Below are positions 25,782 through 35,721 of a stretch of DNA of 64,000 nucleotides, in pieces (position 1 is the stretch's first letter; each line of letters begins with the position of its first letter). The stretch comes from Synechococcus sp. CC9605 (lineage in GTDB: Bacteria; Cyanobacteriota; Cyanobacteriia; PCC-6307; Cyanobiaceae). Under the pieces are notes generated by a model. That model saw nothing but the letters and a program-made list of their open reading frames with translations, was not told the origin of the DNA and did no database searches. Position numbers and translations under genes: made by a program. The stretch lies in contig NC_007516.1 in the NCBI RefSeq assembly GCF_000012625.1, positions 2,046,001 to 2,110,000 on the forward strand, given 5' to 3'.

Positions 25782-26183
25782 TCAGGACGCCTTGAAATCC
25801 AACGATGCGCTGTTGACGCAGTAGCGCTGGCCCGTTGGCGCGGGGCCATCGGGGAAGACATGCCCAAGGTGGGCATCACATTGAGCGCAATTGATTTCGG
25901 TGCGCACCATCCCGTGGGTCAGATCCGCTTTGGTGGTGATCGCCTCGGAGCTGACACCATCCCAAAAGCTGGGCCAGCCCGTGCCTGAATCGAACTTGGT
26001 CTTAGAGCTGAACAGCGGCGCACCACAGCAGACGCAGTGGTACATCCCAGTGGCCTTGTTGTTCCAGTAAGCCCCGGTGAAAGCCCGCTCCGTTCCACCG
26101 CAGCGGGCCACCTGGAACTGCTCCGGCGTCAGGGATTGCTTCCACTCCTCGGCGCTGCGTTCGACCGGATTGGACGAGGACAT
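25782..26183 (-). CDS. msrB: Peptide-methionine (R)-S-oxide reductase
   Basis: This 133-residue enzyme repairs methionine-R-sulfoxide in proteins. Two zinc CxxC pairs ([11 protein letters not shown] and [12 protein letters not shown]) and the catalytic cysteine in [11 protein letters not shown] are present, as is [11 protein letters not shown] at 26183 fits the family start ([18 protein letters not shown]). It follows the LpxB-like gene by 28 bases on the same strand. Confidence 0.93.
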   Translation of the reverse strand: MSSSNPVERSAEEWKQSLTPEQFQVARCGGTERAFTGAYWNNKATGMYHCVCCGAPLFSSKTKFDSGTGWPSFWDGVSSEAITTKADLTHGMVRTEINCAQCDAHLGHVFPDGPAPTGQRYCVNSASLDFKAS

Positions 26184-26211
26184 GGTCGTCGGAACAAGAG
26201 TGGGGCGCAGC

Positions 26212-27495
26212 CTAGGAACCACTGAGCTCTCGGGGAAGCAACCCCCTCACCTCTGCAGCCAACGCGGCCACCGCCCCGGGTTCTCCCCGCAAGGCCTGGA
26301 GGTCCTGGCGCTGGCCCTCAAGCCGCTCGGGGGCGTCCAGCCAATCGCAGGCCTCCTTCGCTATGTCCGCCGGTGTGATCGCCCCCACCCGCTCCGGCAC
26401 CACGGCGCGGCCCGCACTGATGTTCGGCCAGGCCATCAACCCGTTGTTGCGCAGACGCCAGAGGCTCAACAGAACACCGATCAGACGCCGCAATCCCGGC
26501 AGACGCGCCAGCAGGCCCAGCCCGCCGTCCCAGGCCTGCATCACCTCCAGGTGCTGGGTGGGAACAATCACGATCATCGGCACGGCAAGGGCGCCGAGCT
26601 CGGCTGTGTTGGCACCGACCGTGGTCAGGGCCAGGGCGCACTGGCTCAGGGGGCCATGGGCCGGATGCTGCTCCAGCAGACGAATCCGCGTCCCCGCCCT
26701 CGTGACCAACTCCGTCACCGACTCGCCTTGCTCCACCGACGCCACAGAAGCGCTGTAGCGGGCAGCAATCGGGTTGGATGTGCCGGCGAAACGCAGCAAC
26801 TCATCAACGCTTGTGGTGGGTGCCAACGGCAGCAGGAAGCGACATCCGGGTTGCAACCGAGCCAGACGATCGGCGGTGTCGAGCAGAAACGGCATACCGA
26901 CGCTCAACTTGGCCGGCTTGGACCCAGGCAGCAGGCCCACCCACTGGCCCCCGGGAAGAGGATCCTCTCGGCGAGCGAAGGAGGACAAATCCGCCATCAG
27001 ATCGCCGACCACGCGGCATCGGGGCTGGTAACGCACCGGCAGCTGGCGGCGCACCGCGTCCGACATCGCCGCAATCCGATCGTTCCAGCCCGGCCAGCGC
27101 GCCACCCACTCGGCATATGTGATGTGGTGGTAGCCGAGACGGGCCGAAAGAAGAACAGTCCAGAACTGATCACCTCCCAGGAAGACCACAACACCCTTCT
27201 GCGGCCATGGGCCGTAGCGCCGGGGACGCAGCAGCAGCAACCAGAAGCGTCCAGCCGGCACGATGCGCTCGAACAAGCCCCAGGGCTCCGCTGCCGCGCG
27301 CTCCTGGCCGGTGGCATTGGGACAGGGCACCAACACCAGATGCAGGGAGGCTGGTGCCTCCGACGACCGAGGTCGCAAGCGAAGGCTGGAATGCAGTCGT
27401 TCCGCGAGGGGTCTGACCCAGGTTGTCAGCTCACCGGGACCGTTTGAAACGAGAACGACGGCCGGTCCTGGTTCTGCTGCGCGGGGACGAGCCAA
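26212..27495 (-). CDS. LpxB-like glycosyltransferase (lipid-A-disaccharide synthase-related)
   Basis: This protein of about 427 residues has a GT-B-type layout: an N-terminal [20 protein letters not shown] and, after the middle, [11 protein letters not shown] and [20 protein letters not shown]. This is the LpxB-related family of cyanobacteria, separate from true LpxB. The substrate is unknown, probably an envelope glycolipid. The start is uncertain: the frame continues into the tRNA-Leu gene, so TTG at 27495, just after the tRNA, is the longest sensible choice. Confidence 0.75.
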   Translation of the reverse strand: MARPRAAEPGPAVVLVSNGPGELTTWVRPLAERLHSSLRLRPRSSEAPASLHLVLVPCPNATGQERAAAEPWGLFERIVPAGRFWLLLLRPRRYGPWPQKGVVVFLGGDQFWTVLLSARLGYHHITYAEWVARWPGWNDRIAAMSDAVRRQLPVRYQPRCRVVGDLMADLSSFARREDPLPGGQWVGLLPGSKPAKLSVGMPFLLDTADRLARLQPGCRFLLPLAPTTSVDELLRFAGTSNPIAARYSASVASVEQGESVTELVTRAGTRIRLLEQHPAHGPLSQCALALTTVGANTAELGALAVPMIVIVPTQHLEVMQAWDGGLGLLARLPGLRRLIGVLLSLWRLRNNGLMAWPNISAGRAVVPERVGAITPADIAKEACDWLDAPERLEGQRQDLQALRGEPGAVAALAAEVRGLLPRELSGS

Positions 27496-27505
27496 AGAAA
27501 AAAAT

Positions 27506-27586
27506 GCGGATGGCGAGACTTGAACTCGCAAGGCCGAAGCCACACGCCCCTCAAACGTGCGTGTCTACCAATTCCACCACATCCGC
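27506..27586 (-). tRNA. tRNA-Leu (GAG)
   Basis: The minus strand reads GCGGATGTGGTGGAATTGGT at the 5' end and ends with ATCCGC, giving the acceptor stem. The anticodon loop TTGAGGG gives GAG. The long variable arm (GTGGCTTCGGCCTTGC) and T-arm GAGTTCAAGTCTC are class II features of leucine tRNA. CCA is not encoded. Confidence 0.93.
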
Positions 27587-27705
27587 GTGGTCGACTTCAC
27601 CGCTCGGGTGTTGTCGAGGACAGATCATACCGGGCAGGGTCTTCCCTCTCTGGATCTTCAGTCGGCGCTGATACGATCCGGCGTCAGGCCTGAACATGCT
27701 GCGGG

Positions 27706-29052
27706 ATGCCCATCGGCAAAGTGCTGATCGCCAACCGCGGCGAGATTGCCCTAAGGATCATTCGAAGCTGCCGCGAGCTCGGGATCGCCACCGTGGCGGT
27801 GTACAGCTCCGTCGATAAGGACGCTCTTCACGTTCAGCTCGCTGATGAAGCGGTTTGCGTGGGCGAAGCCCTCAGCAGCAAGAGCTACCTCAACATTCCC
27901 AACATCCTGGCGGCCGCCACCTCCCGCGGTGCTGACGCCATCCACCCCGGTTACGGCTTCCTGGCGGAGAACGACAAGTTCGCCGAGATGTGCCGTGATC
28001 ACGGCCTCACCTTCGTCGGGCCGTCACCCCACGCGATTCGCTCGATGGGGGACAAGTCGACCGCCAAATCGACCATGCAGTCGGTGGGCGTTCCTACGGT
28101 GCCCGGCAGCGAAGGCCTGCTCAGCAGCACCAGCCAGGCGGCCGCCCTGGCCGAGGAAATGGGCTATCCCGTGATGATCAAGGCCACCGCCGGCGGCGGT
28201 GGACGCGGCATGCGCCTGGTGCCGGACGCCAGTCAGCTGGAGAGCCTGTACAAAGCAGCCCAGGGGGAGGCGGAAGCAGCTTTTGGCAATCCAGGCCTGT
28301 ACTTGGAGAAATTCATCGATCGGCCCCGCCACGTGGAAGTGCAGGTGCTGGCCGACCGCCACGGCAATGTGGTGCACCTTGGTGAACGGGACTGCTCGAT
28401 TCAGCGCCGTCACCAGAAACTGCTGGAGGAAGCCCCCAGCCCGGCCCTGGATCCAGACCTGCGCCGCCGCATGGGCGAAGCCGCCGTTGCTGCCGCCCGA
28501 AGCATCAATTACGAGGGCGCCGGAACGGTGGAATTTCTGCTGGATCGCAGCGGTGGCTTCTATTTCATGGAAATGAACACCCGGATCCAGGTGGAGCATC
28601 CGGTCACTGAGATGGTGACGGGTGTGGATCTGATCGCCGAGCAGTTGCGCATTGCCGGCGGCGAACCCATCAGCGTGCGCCAGGACAACATCCAGCTTAC
28701 TGGCCATGCGATCGAATGCCGGATCAATGCCGAGGATGCCCGGCACAACTTCCGTCCCGCACCCGGACGCATCACCGGATGGCTTCCCCCCGGCGGGCCG
28801 GGTGTGCGCGTCGACAGCCACGTTTACACGGGTTATGACATCCCTCCCTTTTACGACTCGCTGATCGGCAAGCTGATCGTCTGGGGCAAAGACCGCGACC
28901 ACGCCATGACCCGGATGAAACGTGCCCTGAATGAATGTGCCGTCACCGGGATTCCAACCACGGTGGAATTCCATCTGGAGATGCTGGATCGGCCGGAGTT
29001 CGTCAACGGCGATGTGCACACCAAGTTCGTGGAGCAGGAGATGCTCCCCTGA
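27706..29052 (+). CDS. accC: Acetyl-CoA carboxylase biotin carboxylase subunit
   Basis: This 448-residue enzyme carboxylates biotin on AccB with bicarbonate and ATP, the first step of fatty acid synthesis. Present are [20 protein letters not shown] at the start, the glycine-rich ATP loop ([14 protein letters not shown]), [20 protein letters not shown] and the catalytic [13 protein letters not shown] block. Length and ends are normal. It is convergent with ycf19. Confidence 0.96.
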   Translation: MPIGKVLIANRGEIALRIIRSCRELGIATVAVYSSVDKDALHVQLADEAVCVGEALSSKSYLNIPNILAAATSRGADAIHPGYGFLAENDKFAEMCRDHGLTFVGPSPHAIRSMGDKSTAKSTMQSVGVPTVPGSEGLLSSTSQAAALAEEMGYPVMIKATAGGGGRGMRLVPDASQLESLYKAAQGEAEAAFGNPGLYLEKFIDRPRHVEVQVLADRHGNVVHLGERDCSIQRRHQKLLEEAPSPALDPDLRRRMGEAAVAAARSINYEGAGTVEFLLDRSGGFYFMEMNTRIQVEHPVTEMVTGVDLIAEQLRIAGGEPISVRQDNIQLTGHAIECRINAEDARHNFRPAPGRITGWLPPGGPGVRVDSHVYTGYDIPPFYDSLIGKLIVWGKDRDHAMTRMKRALNECAVTGIPTTVEFHLEMLDRPEFVNGDVHTKFVEQEMLP

Positions 29053-29054
29053 GC

Positions 29055-29402
29055 TCAGGCAACCGCCTGGGCGTTCATCAGGATCTGGGAGAACAGCCCC
29101 TGCTGGCCGACCAGCAACTCGCGCACGAGGCTGATCAAGCCCACCCAGATCACTGGAGTGACGTCGACTCCACCAATCGGGGCGATCACGCGACGGCTCA
29201 CCGAGAGCACAGGTTCCGTTGGCCATGCCACCAGGGGCCAGGCGCCCTTGTTCAGATCGACCTGGGGGTACCAGGTGAGCACGATGCGCAGCAGAAATGC
29301 CAGGGTCCAGGCCGCCAGCAGCAAGCCCAGAAGCAAATGAAGGACTGGCAGGGCCTGCAGCAGCAGCGGCGTCACAAAGCTCAAAGCAAATCGTCCCCTC
29401 AT
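29055..29402 (-). CDS. YggT family membrane protein (Ycf19)
   Basis: This 115-residue protein has two YggT-type hydrophobic segments (LLLGLLLAAWTLAFLLRIVL and VTPVIWVGLISLVRELLVG) and the WYPQVDLN and PTEPVLSVSRRVIAP motifs of Ycf19. The family is linked to thylakoid or envelope organisation. It ends three bases after the accC stop, on the opposite strand, and is divergent from psbX. Confidence 0.88.
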   Translation of the reverse strand: MRGRFALSFVTPLLLQALPVLHLLLGLLLAAWTLAFLLRIVLTWYPQVDLNKGAWPLVAWPTEPVLSVSRRVIAPIGGVDVTPVIWVGLISLVRELLVGQQGLFSQILMNAQAVA

Positions 29403-29464
29403 CGTAGAAAGACGGCATCGCTTCTTAAGATCGGCGCGGCTTTGAAGCAGACGGCAGCAACCCC

Positions 29465-29587
29465 ATGACCCCCTCCCTCTCCAACTTCCTGAGCAGCCTC
29501 CTTTGGGGAGGTGTGATCGTCGTGATTCCTGCCTCCATCGCCCTGTTCCTGCTGAGCCAAACCGACCAGGTCGACCGCAAGCTCTGA
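29465..29587 (+). CDS. psbX: Photosystem II protein PsbX
   Basis: This 40-residue protein, MTPSLSNFLSSLLWGGVIVV and onward, has a single membrane helix and ends DQVDRKL. Length, helix and the SQTDQVDR end match PsbX, a small subunit near the quinone site of photosystem II. It lies between ycf19 and ycf66. Confidence 0.88.
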   Translation: MTPSLSNFLSSLLWGGVIVVIPASIALFLLSQTDQVDRKL

Positions 29588-29636
29588 TCCGCCCCTGGCG
29601 CCCCTCGTAGACTGACTCCTAAGCGGGAGCAGAGCT

Positions 29637-30569
29637 TTGGTTAACGCCAGTCTCAATTGGGCCAGCATCGTCGGCATCGTTTTGGCCGTCGGCGGCGCTC
29701 TGCTCTATTTCATGCGATCGTTCAAGCCCGCCTTGGCGCGGGACTACGACGTGTTCTTTGCAGCCATCGGGCTGCTATGCGGCGGCATCCTGTTTTTCCA
29801 GGGGTGGCGCCTCGACCCGATTCTTCAGTTCGGCCAATTCCTGTTGGCTGGAACCACCGTGTTCTTCGCCTACGAAAGCGTGCGACTGCGCGGCGTGGCC
29901 ACCGAACAAGCACGGCGTTCCGCCTACTTCGATGACGAACCGGCACCGGCCCGAGACGGAGGCACAGGGGGCCTGCGGGGCAGCTGGGATGACGGCGGTT
30001 TCGACCGTTTTGATGAGCCCCAGCCGTTGAGACGGCGCTTCTCAGGCCGTGACGATGACGCCGAAGAACGGCCTGAGGAGGAGTTCTACAGGCCGCGCCG
30101 CGCCAGCCGCGCCGCCATTCCTGAGGAAGCCGCCAGCCGTCGATCGGCAGACCGTGATCAGGGCGATTCCGGCTGGGACCAAAACGACGAGCGCTCCCGC
30201 CGCATGGCTCGCTTCCGCGCCGGCGAAGCCCGGGATGAACGACGCCCCGACTTTGGTTCCAGACGGACGGATCGAGAGGAACAACGCCGTGGCAGCAGGC
30301 CCATTGGGCGCCCTGAGCGTCCTGCCGGCGAACGCGCTCCTTCAGGAGCCGAGGATGCCGCCTTCGCCCCAAGCCGCAGTTCAGCGCCGAGTGGTTCCGC
30401 ACCGAATCGGGGACGCCCCAGCGGTAACCCGAACACCGCGAGCGACTCCAGACGATCTGGTGAACCGCCCGTCGCCTCGAACCGGCCCAGCAGCAACCGC
30501 CAACCCCCCCGGAGCTCACGGCCCTCGTCCGGCAGACCGCGGGACAACAGCTCCCGCTTCGACGACTGA
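29637..30569 (+). CDS. Ycf66 family protein
   Basis: This 310-residue protein has a membrane-associated N-terminal part of about 100 residues (SIVGIVLAVGGALLYFMRSF and FGQFLLAGTTVFFAYESVRL) typical of Ycf66. It is followed by about 200 residues of arginine-, serine- and proline-rich, probably disordered sequence. The role is unknown. The start is TTG at 29637, preceded by GAGCAGAG. It precedes the first lipoprotein gene by five bases, so they probably share a transcript. Confidence 0.85.
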   Translation: MVNASLNWASIVGIVLAVGGALLYFMRSFKPALARDYDVFFAAIGLLCGGILFFQGWRLDPILQFGQFLLAGTTVFFAYESVRLRGVATEQARRSAYFDDEPAPARDGGTGGLRGSWDDGGFDRFDEPQPLRRRFSGRDDDAEERPEEEFYRPRRASRAAIPEEAASRRSADRDQGDSGWDQNDERSRRMARFRAGEARDERRPDFGSRRTDREEQRRGSRPIGRPERPAGERAPSGAEDAAFAPSRSSAPSGSAPNRGRPSGNPNTASDSRRSGEPPVASNRPSSNRQPPRSSRPSSGRPRDNSSRFDD

Positions 30570-30574
30570 GCCAG

Positions 30575-31105
30575 TTGCCTCGTCCGCTGCTGATCCTGCT
30601 CGCCAGCCTGGCGCTGGCGGGCTGCAACGGTCGCAGTGAACGGGCCAGTGGTGGCGTGCTCTCCACCAGCCAGCAGGCCCCAGCTCTGAGTGGCAGTGGT
30701 GAGTGGCTGGCGGTCGTCAGCGATCACGGCGGCCGACCCACAGTGCAGCTGCGCCGCCTCAGCGATGGATCCGTTGTCTCTGTTCCCCAGCTGAGCCGAC
30801 ATCAGCCCCACAGCTCCCCCTCCCTGAGCTGGAACGGCCGATACCTGGCAGCGATCACCCAGCGGGGGCGCCGCCGACTTGCGGTGGTGACCGACCGTCT
30901 GAACGGACGCATGCACCCCCTGCCGCTGCCCGGGGGCCGAGACCCAGTGCTGCTCAGCCTTGCGCCGGATGCACAGCAGATCGCCCTGCAGGTGACGGAT
31001 CAAGGCCGGTGGCGCGTGGAACTGCTGGATCTGAGTGATCTGCTCGAGCCGGATCGTCCTCCGGGGCAGAGCCTCTCCACACCGGCGCTGTCGTCAGAGC
31101 CATGA
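30575..31105 (+). CDS. TolB-like lipoprotein, first of a tandem pair
   Basis: This 176-residue protein has a lipobox (LLASLALAGCNG). The rest has TolB/beta-propeller-type repeats (GEWLAVVSDHGGRPTVQLRR, GRYLAAITQRGRRRLAVV). It overlaps the next gene by four bases (ATGA). It is probably periplasmic and membrane-anchored; function unknown. The start is TTG at 30575. Confidence 0.7.
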   Translation: MPRPLLILLASLALAGCNGRSERASGGVLSTSQQAPALSGSGEWLAVVSDHGGRPTVQLRRLSDGSVVSVPQLSRHQPHSSPSLSWNGRYLAAITQRGRRRLAVVTDRLNGRMHPLPLPGGRDPVLLSLAPDAQQIALQVTDQGRWRVELLDLSDLLEPDRPPGQSLSTPALSSEP

Positions 31106-31578
31106 TCCGCGTCGCTCTGATTTTCAGCCTGGCGTTTGTGACCGGCTGCAGCAGTCCCAGGCCCACGCCCCGGCCCGACCTCAACGGCCTGCTGCGTCAA
31201 TCCGTGAACAGCCGGCGGGATCCATCCCTGGGGGGACGCTGGCTGGCAAGCCTGGGCCAACGCAATGGACGGGAGCGGGTCGAACTAATCGACCTGCGCA
31301 GCCGCAGCCCCGTCCCATTGCCGGGCCTCAACCGTGCTGATGCCCAACCGATCAGCGTCAGCGTCAGTGCCGATGGGCAACGCCTGGCCGTGGTCCAGCA
31401 ACGGGAGGACCGCACCGAACTGGTGCTCTATAGGCGCAACGTCGGGGCGACACAACGGCTGCCCCTGGATCCACCGGGTGTGCCCCGCAGCGTCAGCCTG
31501 GACGGTTTAGGCCGGCGACTGGCGGTGCAGGTGAGCCGGAACGGACGCTGGGATGTGGATCTGATCCGCCTGCCCTGA
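31102..31578 (+). CDS. TolB-like lipoprotein, second of a tandem pair
   Basis: This 158-residue paralogue of the preceding gene has a lipobox (LAFVTGCSS) and the same repeat pattern (GRWLASLGQRNGRERVELID, GQRLAVVQQREDRTELVLY). The ATGA overlap indicates an operon from tandem duplication. Function unknown. Confidence 0.7.
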   Translation: MIRVALIFSLAFVTGCSSPRPTPRPDLNGLLRQSVNSRRDPSLGGRWLASLGQRNGRERVELIDLRSRSPVPLPGLNRADAQPISVSVSADGQRLAVVQQREDRTELVLYRRNVGATQRLPLDPPGVPRSVSLDGLGRRLAVQVSRNGRWDVDLIRLP

Positions 31579-31779
31579 TCAGGGCAGCAGCCCCGCCCAG
31601 TGCAGGAAGGTGTCGCGGCTGAGCACCTCGATCAACAGCACCGCCACAAAACCCACCATGGCGAAACGGCCATTCACCCGCTCGGCATAACCACTCCAGC
31701 CGAAGGCGGGCACATCGTTGGTGGTGGCGGACGTCTCCGGAACGGACGTGGTGTCAGGGGTCTCGCTGGTGGAGGTCAT
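31579..31779 (-). CDS. hli: High-light-inducible protein
   Basis: This 66-residue protein has a single chlorophyll-binding helix of the Hli type (ERVNGRFAMVGFVAVLLIEV) after a threonine- and serine-rich N-terminus. Hli proteins protect photosystems and carry pigments under stress. It abuts the end of the lipoprotein gene and lies nine bases after the end of the ABC transporter gene, on the same strand as it. Confidence 0.92.
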   Translation of the reverse strand: MTSTSETPDTTSVPETSATTNDVPAFGWSGYAERVNGRFAMVGFVAVLLIEVLSRDTFLHWAGLLP

Positions 31780-31788
31780 CCGGCCGGT

Positions 31789-33765
31789 TCAGGAACGCCC
31801 GAAGTCATAGCTGGTCGCCGGGATCAGCCGCCAGTCGTGATCGCCGCTGAGCTCCAGAACGGTGTCATGGAAATCCCTCAGGGTTGGACGGTGGCCCACG
31901 CTGATGAACGCCACCTCACGATCCCGCAACAGGGAATAAAGGCGCGATTCAGTCTCGACATCCAGGGCACTGGTGGCTTCATCCAGCACCACGACCTTGG
32001 GCGAGTTAAGCAGCAGCCGCGCAAAGGCCAGTCGCTGCTGTTCACCCAGAGAGAGCAGCCGCGGCCAGTCCTGCTTGATATCGAGGTCGGGATAGCGCTG
32101 CAGAAGTTTGCCCAACATCACCTGATCCAAAACAGCCCGCAGATGTTCATCACTGAAACGGGCCTGATCGAGGGGATAACAGAGCTGTTCGCGCAAAGAT
32201 CCCAGGGCCATGTAGGGCTTCTGGGGGATGAAAAGGAGATCACCCTGCCCCGGGGAATAGACAGTGCCTGTCGGCGAGCCCCACAGGCCACTCACCACCC
32301 GAAGCAGTGAGGTCTTACCGCAGCCGGAGGGTCCAACCACCAGCAGGCCCTCGGCGTTGTCCAGGGAGAAACTGAGGTCTCGCACCAGCACGTTGTCGGT
32401 GCGGGGTGTTTTGACCGTCACCCCCTGCAGCGCCAGGCGCTCAGAGGGCACAATCCGCGGCATGTAATCACTCCACTCCTCCGGATCGAGGTTGGAGATG
32501 TTGGATTGAAAGCCTTCAAGCCGGTTGATCGATGCCGAGAACCGAGCCAAGGCTTCGATGTTGTAGATGATGAAAAACAACGATCCTTCAACCAGGTTGT
32601 AGGCGACGTTCGCCTGGGCAAAGCCGCCGTAATCCATCTCCCCGGCAAGAATCGGAGCCGCAAGGATCAGATAGGGGATGAAATTGCTGGCGTAGATGCT
32701 TGAACGCTGCAGCACCCGCAGCAGCACCTCCCAGACAATCAGCAGATTGAAGTTTTCAACAACGGTGGCCAGGCGACGCGTCACCTCCTTGGCTTCCTGC
32801 TGCTCTCCGGCATAGAAAGCGATTGATTCAGCGTTGTCCCGCACCCGGACGAGGCCATAGCGGTAATCCGCTTCAAAGCGCAGTTGGAAGTTGTTCAACC
32901 GAACCAACTTTCGACCGGCCACGATCATCAGGGCAGAGACTCCGGATGCGTAGGCCAATAGGGCGAAGGTGAGCCCCTCACTCACCGAATAAAGGATGAG
33001 GATGTTGAGGGAAAAAGTGAGAATCGAATCAAAGATATTCAGCGCAAAACCAAGGGCCTGCGCTGTGAAATCACGCACGTCCTCGGAAATGCGTTGATCG
33101 GGGTTATCAACATTGGTGGCCGCTTCATCGTTGGGATTGAGCACGTAATAGGCCCGATCCCGGAGGTAATCGTCCACCAGGCTCAGCGACAACCATTCCC
33201 GCCAGAACAGCCCCAGTTTCTGGGTGAAATAAAACTGCAGGCTGCGAATCGGCAGCGCGACCGCAAAACAGGCGCCGTAGATCCAGAGGTTGCGATACGA
33301 CGCATCACCGTCTTTGGAGATCAACGCATTGGTCAGATCCCTGGCGATGAATGTGATGCCGGCATTGATGCCGTTCACGCTCAACAGCATCAGGATGATC
33401 AGGCCGAGAAACAGCCAGGGCAGCCAGCGGCGGTGCCTCAGCTGGCCCCGCACGGAGGCGAACACCACGGCCCCCAGCACGAACAGGGCACTAATTCCCG
33501 CCCCCCAGCCACGGGACCAGAGCATGGCCAGGGAGGACTGGACGCCCCCGAGGTACTGGCCGGTCAGCTCCGGCAACAGCCACGACAGGCCGTTCATCAA
33601 CCCGGTGACCAGGAACAGCACGATCCCGGCCACACAGAAGAGCAGGCTCACCAGCAGTCCAAGGAACTGCCAGCCGTTGTCTTCGGTGTAGGGGAAGAAG
33701 TAGGGCTGCGAAAGCCGACGCAGCTTGGCGGCCTGATTGCGCAGGTTCTGAAGCTGGTGGGTCAT
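31789..33765 (-). CDS. SbmA/BacA-like ABC transporter (membrane plus ATPase)
   Basis: This 658-residue half-transporter carries an ABC_membrane_2 domain with about six helices, then an ATPase domain: Walker A VGPSGCGKTSLLR, signature LSLGEQQRLAFARLLL and Walker B KVVVLDEATSAL. Similar proteins import or export peptides, vitamins or long-chain compounds, so the substrate is uncertain. The loop QFYFTQKLGLFWREWLSLSL with NPDQRISEDV is typical of this family. The hli gene follows. Confidence 0.85.
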   Translation of the reverse strand: MTHQLQNLRNQAAKLRRLSQPYFFPYTEDNGWQFLGLLVSLLFCVAGIVLFLVTGLMNGLSWLLPELTGQYLGGVQSSLAMLWSRGWGAGISALFVLGAVVFASVRGQLRHRRWLPWLFLGLIILMLLSVNGINAGITFIARDLTNALISKDGDASYRNLWIYGACFAVALPIRSLQFYFTQKLGLFWREWLSLSLVDDYLRDRAYYVLNPNDEAATNVDNPDQRISEDVRDFTAQALGFALNIFDSILTFSLNILILYSVSEGLTFALLAYASGVSALMIVAGRKLVRLNNFQLRFEADYRYGLVRVRDNAESIAFYAGEQQEAKEVTRRLATVVENFNLLIVWEVLLRVLQRSSIYASNFIPYLILAAPILAGEMDYGGFAQANVAYNLVEGSLFFIIYNIEALARFSASINRLEGFQSNISNLDPEEWSDYMPRIVPSERLALQGVTVKTPRTDNVLVRDLSFSLDNAEGLLVVGPSGCGKTSLLRVVSGLWGSPTGTVYSPGQGDLLFIPQKPYMALGSLREQLCYPLDQARFSDEHLRAVLDQVMLGKLLQRYPDLDIKQDWPRLLSLGEQQRLAFARLLLNSPKVVVLDEATSALDVETESRLYSLLRDREVAFISVGHRPTLRDFHDTVLELSGDHDWRLIPATSYDFGRS

Positions 33766-33820
33766 GCCACTGCTGAACTGTGCTCAGTCTGGCTGCCGAC
33801 GCGCCGCTTCGCCGCTGACA

Positions 33821-34162
33821 TCAACCGGGAGGCCACGCCAGAGGACGCCCACCGATCACGTGCACATGAAGGTGAAACACCGTCTGCCCCGCACCGGCGC
33901 CGCTGTTGATCACCGTGCGGAAGTCATCCAGACCCTCCTGTTTGGCCACGCGGGCAGCCACCAGCAACAGATGGCCCAGCGAGGCCGCATCCTCAGCAGC
34001 ACCAGACCGCAGACTCTCGATCGGCTTGCGGGGAATTACCAGCACGTGAACGGGCGCCTGGGGGGCGACGTCGCGAAAGGCCAGGCACTGCTCATCGCTG
34101 TAGACCTCATCGCACGGGATCTCGCCACGAAGAATCTTCCCGAAGATCGTGTCGTCTGCCAT
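33821..34162 (-). CDS. HIT family nucleotide hydrolase
   Basis: This 113-residue protein is of the histidine-triad family (Hint-type, hydrolysing AMP-linked compounds). It has the HLHVHVIGG triad near the C-terminus and the DDTIFGKILRGEIPCDEVY start. ATG at 34162 matches the family start. Confidence 0.92.
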   Translation of the reverse strand: MADDTIFGKILRGEIPCDEVYSDEQCLAFRDVAPQAPVHVLVIPRKPIESLRSGAAEDAASLGHLLLVAARVAKQEGLDDFRTVINSGAGAGQTVFHLHVHVIGGRPLAWPPG

Positions 34163-34237
34163 GGGCCTTGAAAACAAAGGAACAGCCGGACCGGTGTGAC
34201 AGCAGGGGCATGAATCTCCTGCGTCACCCTCCACAGA

Positions 34238-35498
34238 ATGCTGGCACGTTGTCTCAGTGCATCCCTGCAAGGCCTGGAGGCCCGACCAGTGGTGGTGGAG
34301 GTGGATATCGCCCCGGGCCTGCCGGGCGTCCAGCTGGTGGGTCTGCCGGACAAGGCCATTCAGAAATCCCGGAAGCGGGTCCGATCCGCCCTGCGCAACA
34401 GCGGCTTCCGCGGCCCCCTGGTGCGCGTGGTGATCAACCTGGCTCCAGCCGATCTGCGCAAGGAAGGTCCCTCCTTTGATCTCCCCATCGCCCTAGCCAT
34501 TTTGGTGGCCAGCGGGCAGCTCGCCCGCCCTCAACTGGAGGGTCTCTGGTGCGCAGGTGAACTGGGCCTCGACGGCAGCCGGCGGCCATCACCTGCTGCT
34601 CGTGGGTCCCCCCGGCTGCGGCAAGACCCGCCTGGCCCATCAACTGCCAGGGCTACTGCCAAGCCTGAACCAAAAGGAAGCGCTCACCATCACGCGCATC
34701 CATTCCATCGCCGGGCATCTGAATGGCATTGATCAACTGCAGCAGCAACGCCCCTTTCGATCGCCACACCACAGTTGCTCCGCAGCCGCCTTGCTCGGCG
34801 GCGGACGCTCACCCCGCCCTGGTGAAGTGAGCCTGGCCCACGGTGGCGTGCTCTTCCTCGATGAGTTGGCGGAATTTCCGCGAACGGTGCTGGATCAATT
34901 GCGGCAGCCCCTGGAGGACGGCGCCGTGCAGATCAGCCGTGCCCAGCAGAGCACGGTGTTCCCGGCCCTGATCACGCTGGTGGCCGCCACCAATCCCTGA
35001 CCCTGCGGCTGGCATGGCGACCGCGACCATGGCTGTCGCTGCAGCATCAGCCAACGCCTGCGCTACTGGCAGCGGCTCTCCGGCCCGCTGCTGGATCGGC
35101 TCGATCTGCAACTGCGGCTGGAACGGCGCTCCGCCAGGGAGATGGCAGCAGTACTGAAACAACCCAGACAAACGCAAGCCTCAGCGTCCTGGTGCAAGCC
35201 CGCATTGATTGAACGAGCCCGGCAGCGGATGCAAAGGCGCAATCCCGATGGAGCCAGCAATGGGCGGCTATCGGCGGCAGCGCTGCAGCAGAGCGGAGCC
35301 ATCGAGGCGACGGCGCTTGAACTCTGGGAACAGCTGATCAACCAGCGCGGCCTGAGCACGCGCAGCAGCCTTCAGCTGTTGCGCGTGGCGCGCACCATTG
35401 CTGATCTCAACGACCGGACCAGCGTCGATCGAAACGCAACAGCGGAAGCGAGTTGCTTCCGCTGCACCGATCTGCTCAAGCAGCCTGGCGCTCAGTAG
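34238..35498 (+). pseudogene. comM: Decayed YifB/ComM Mg-chelatase-like helicase
   Basis: ComM acts in integrating DNA during natural transformation. The N-terminal part (LPGVQLVGLPDKAIQKSRKR, VINLAPADLRKEGPSFDLP) runs to GELGLDG. There, near 34575, about 85-90 residues are missing and the frame shifts. The next part keeps Walker A ([20 protein letters not shown]) and [12 protein letters not shown], then stops at TGA 34998-35000 where NPCPCG is expected (TGC to TGA). The C-terminal part continues in frame to TAG at 35498. At least two lesions make it a pseudogene. Confidence 0.88.
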
Positions 35499-35641
35499 TC
35501 GCGGGCACGCTTGTCTGGTGTGTCCCGGTAGGGCTGGGTGCCGATCGGCGGGGGCTGGAGATGACGGTCGTCGAACGAACCCAGCGCATGGGTCATCGCT
35601 TCACCGAACCACTGGAACCACTGCACAACCGTTGTTTTCAT
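35492..35641 (-). CDS. Small conserved-looking unknown protein
   Basis: This 49-residue frame starts at ATG 35641 (MKTTVVQWFQWFGEAMTHAL) and ends with TQPYRDTPDKRARDY. It has good codon bias. It overlaps the end of the comM remnant. No function is known. Confidence 0.5.
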   Translation of the reverse strand: MKTTVVQWFQWFGEAMTHALGSFDDRHLQPPPIGTQPYRDTPDKRARDY

Positions 35642-35721
35642 GACGTCCTCCGGGGTCTGTCTTCAGTGTGAAATCACTGACAGAGGACTACAACAGGTGT
35701 TTTGACCGGTTCTGCGCTAGC

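Noticed and set aside
26077-27447. A 456-codon plus-strand frame across msrB and the LpxB-like gene
   Set aside because: Low-complexity mirror frame; the minus-strand genes have clear motifs.
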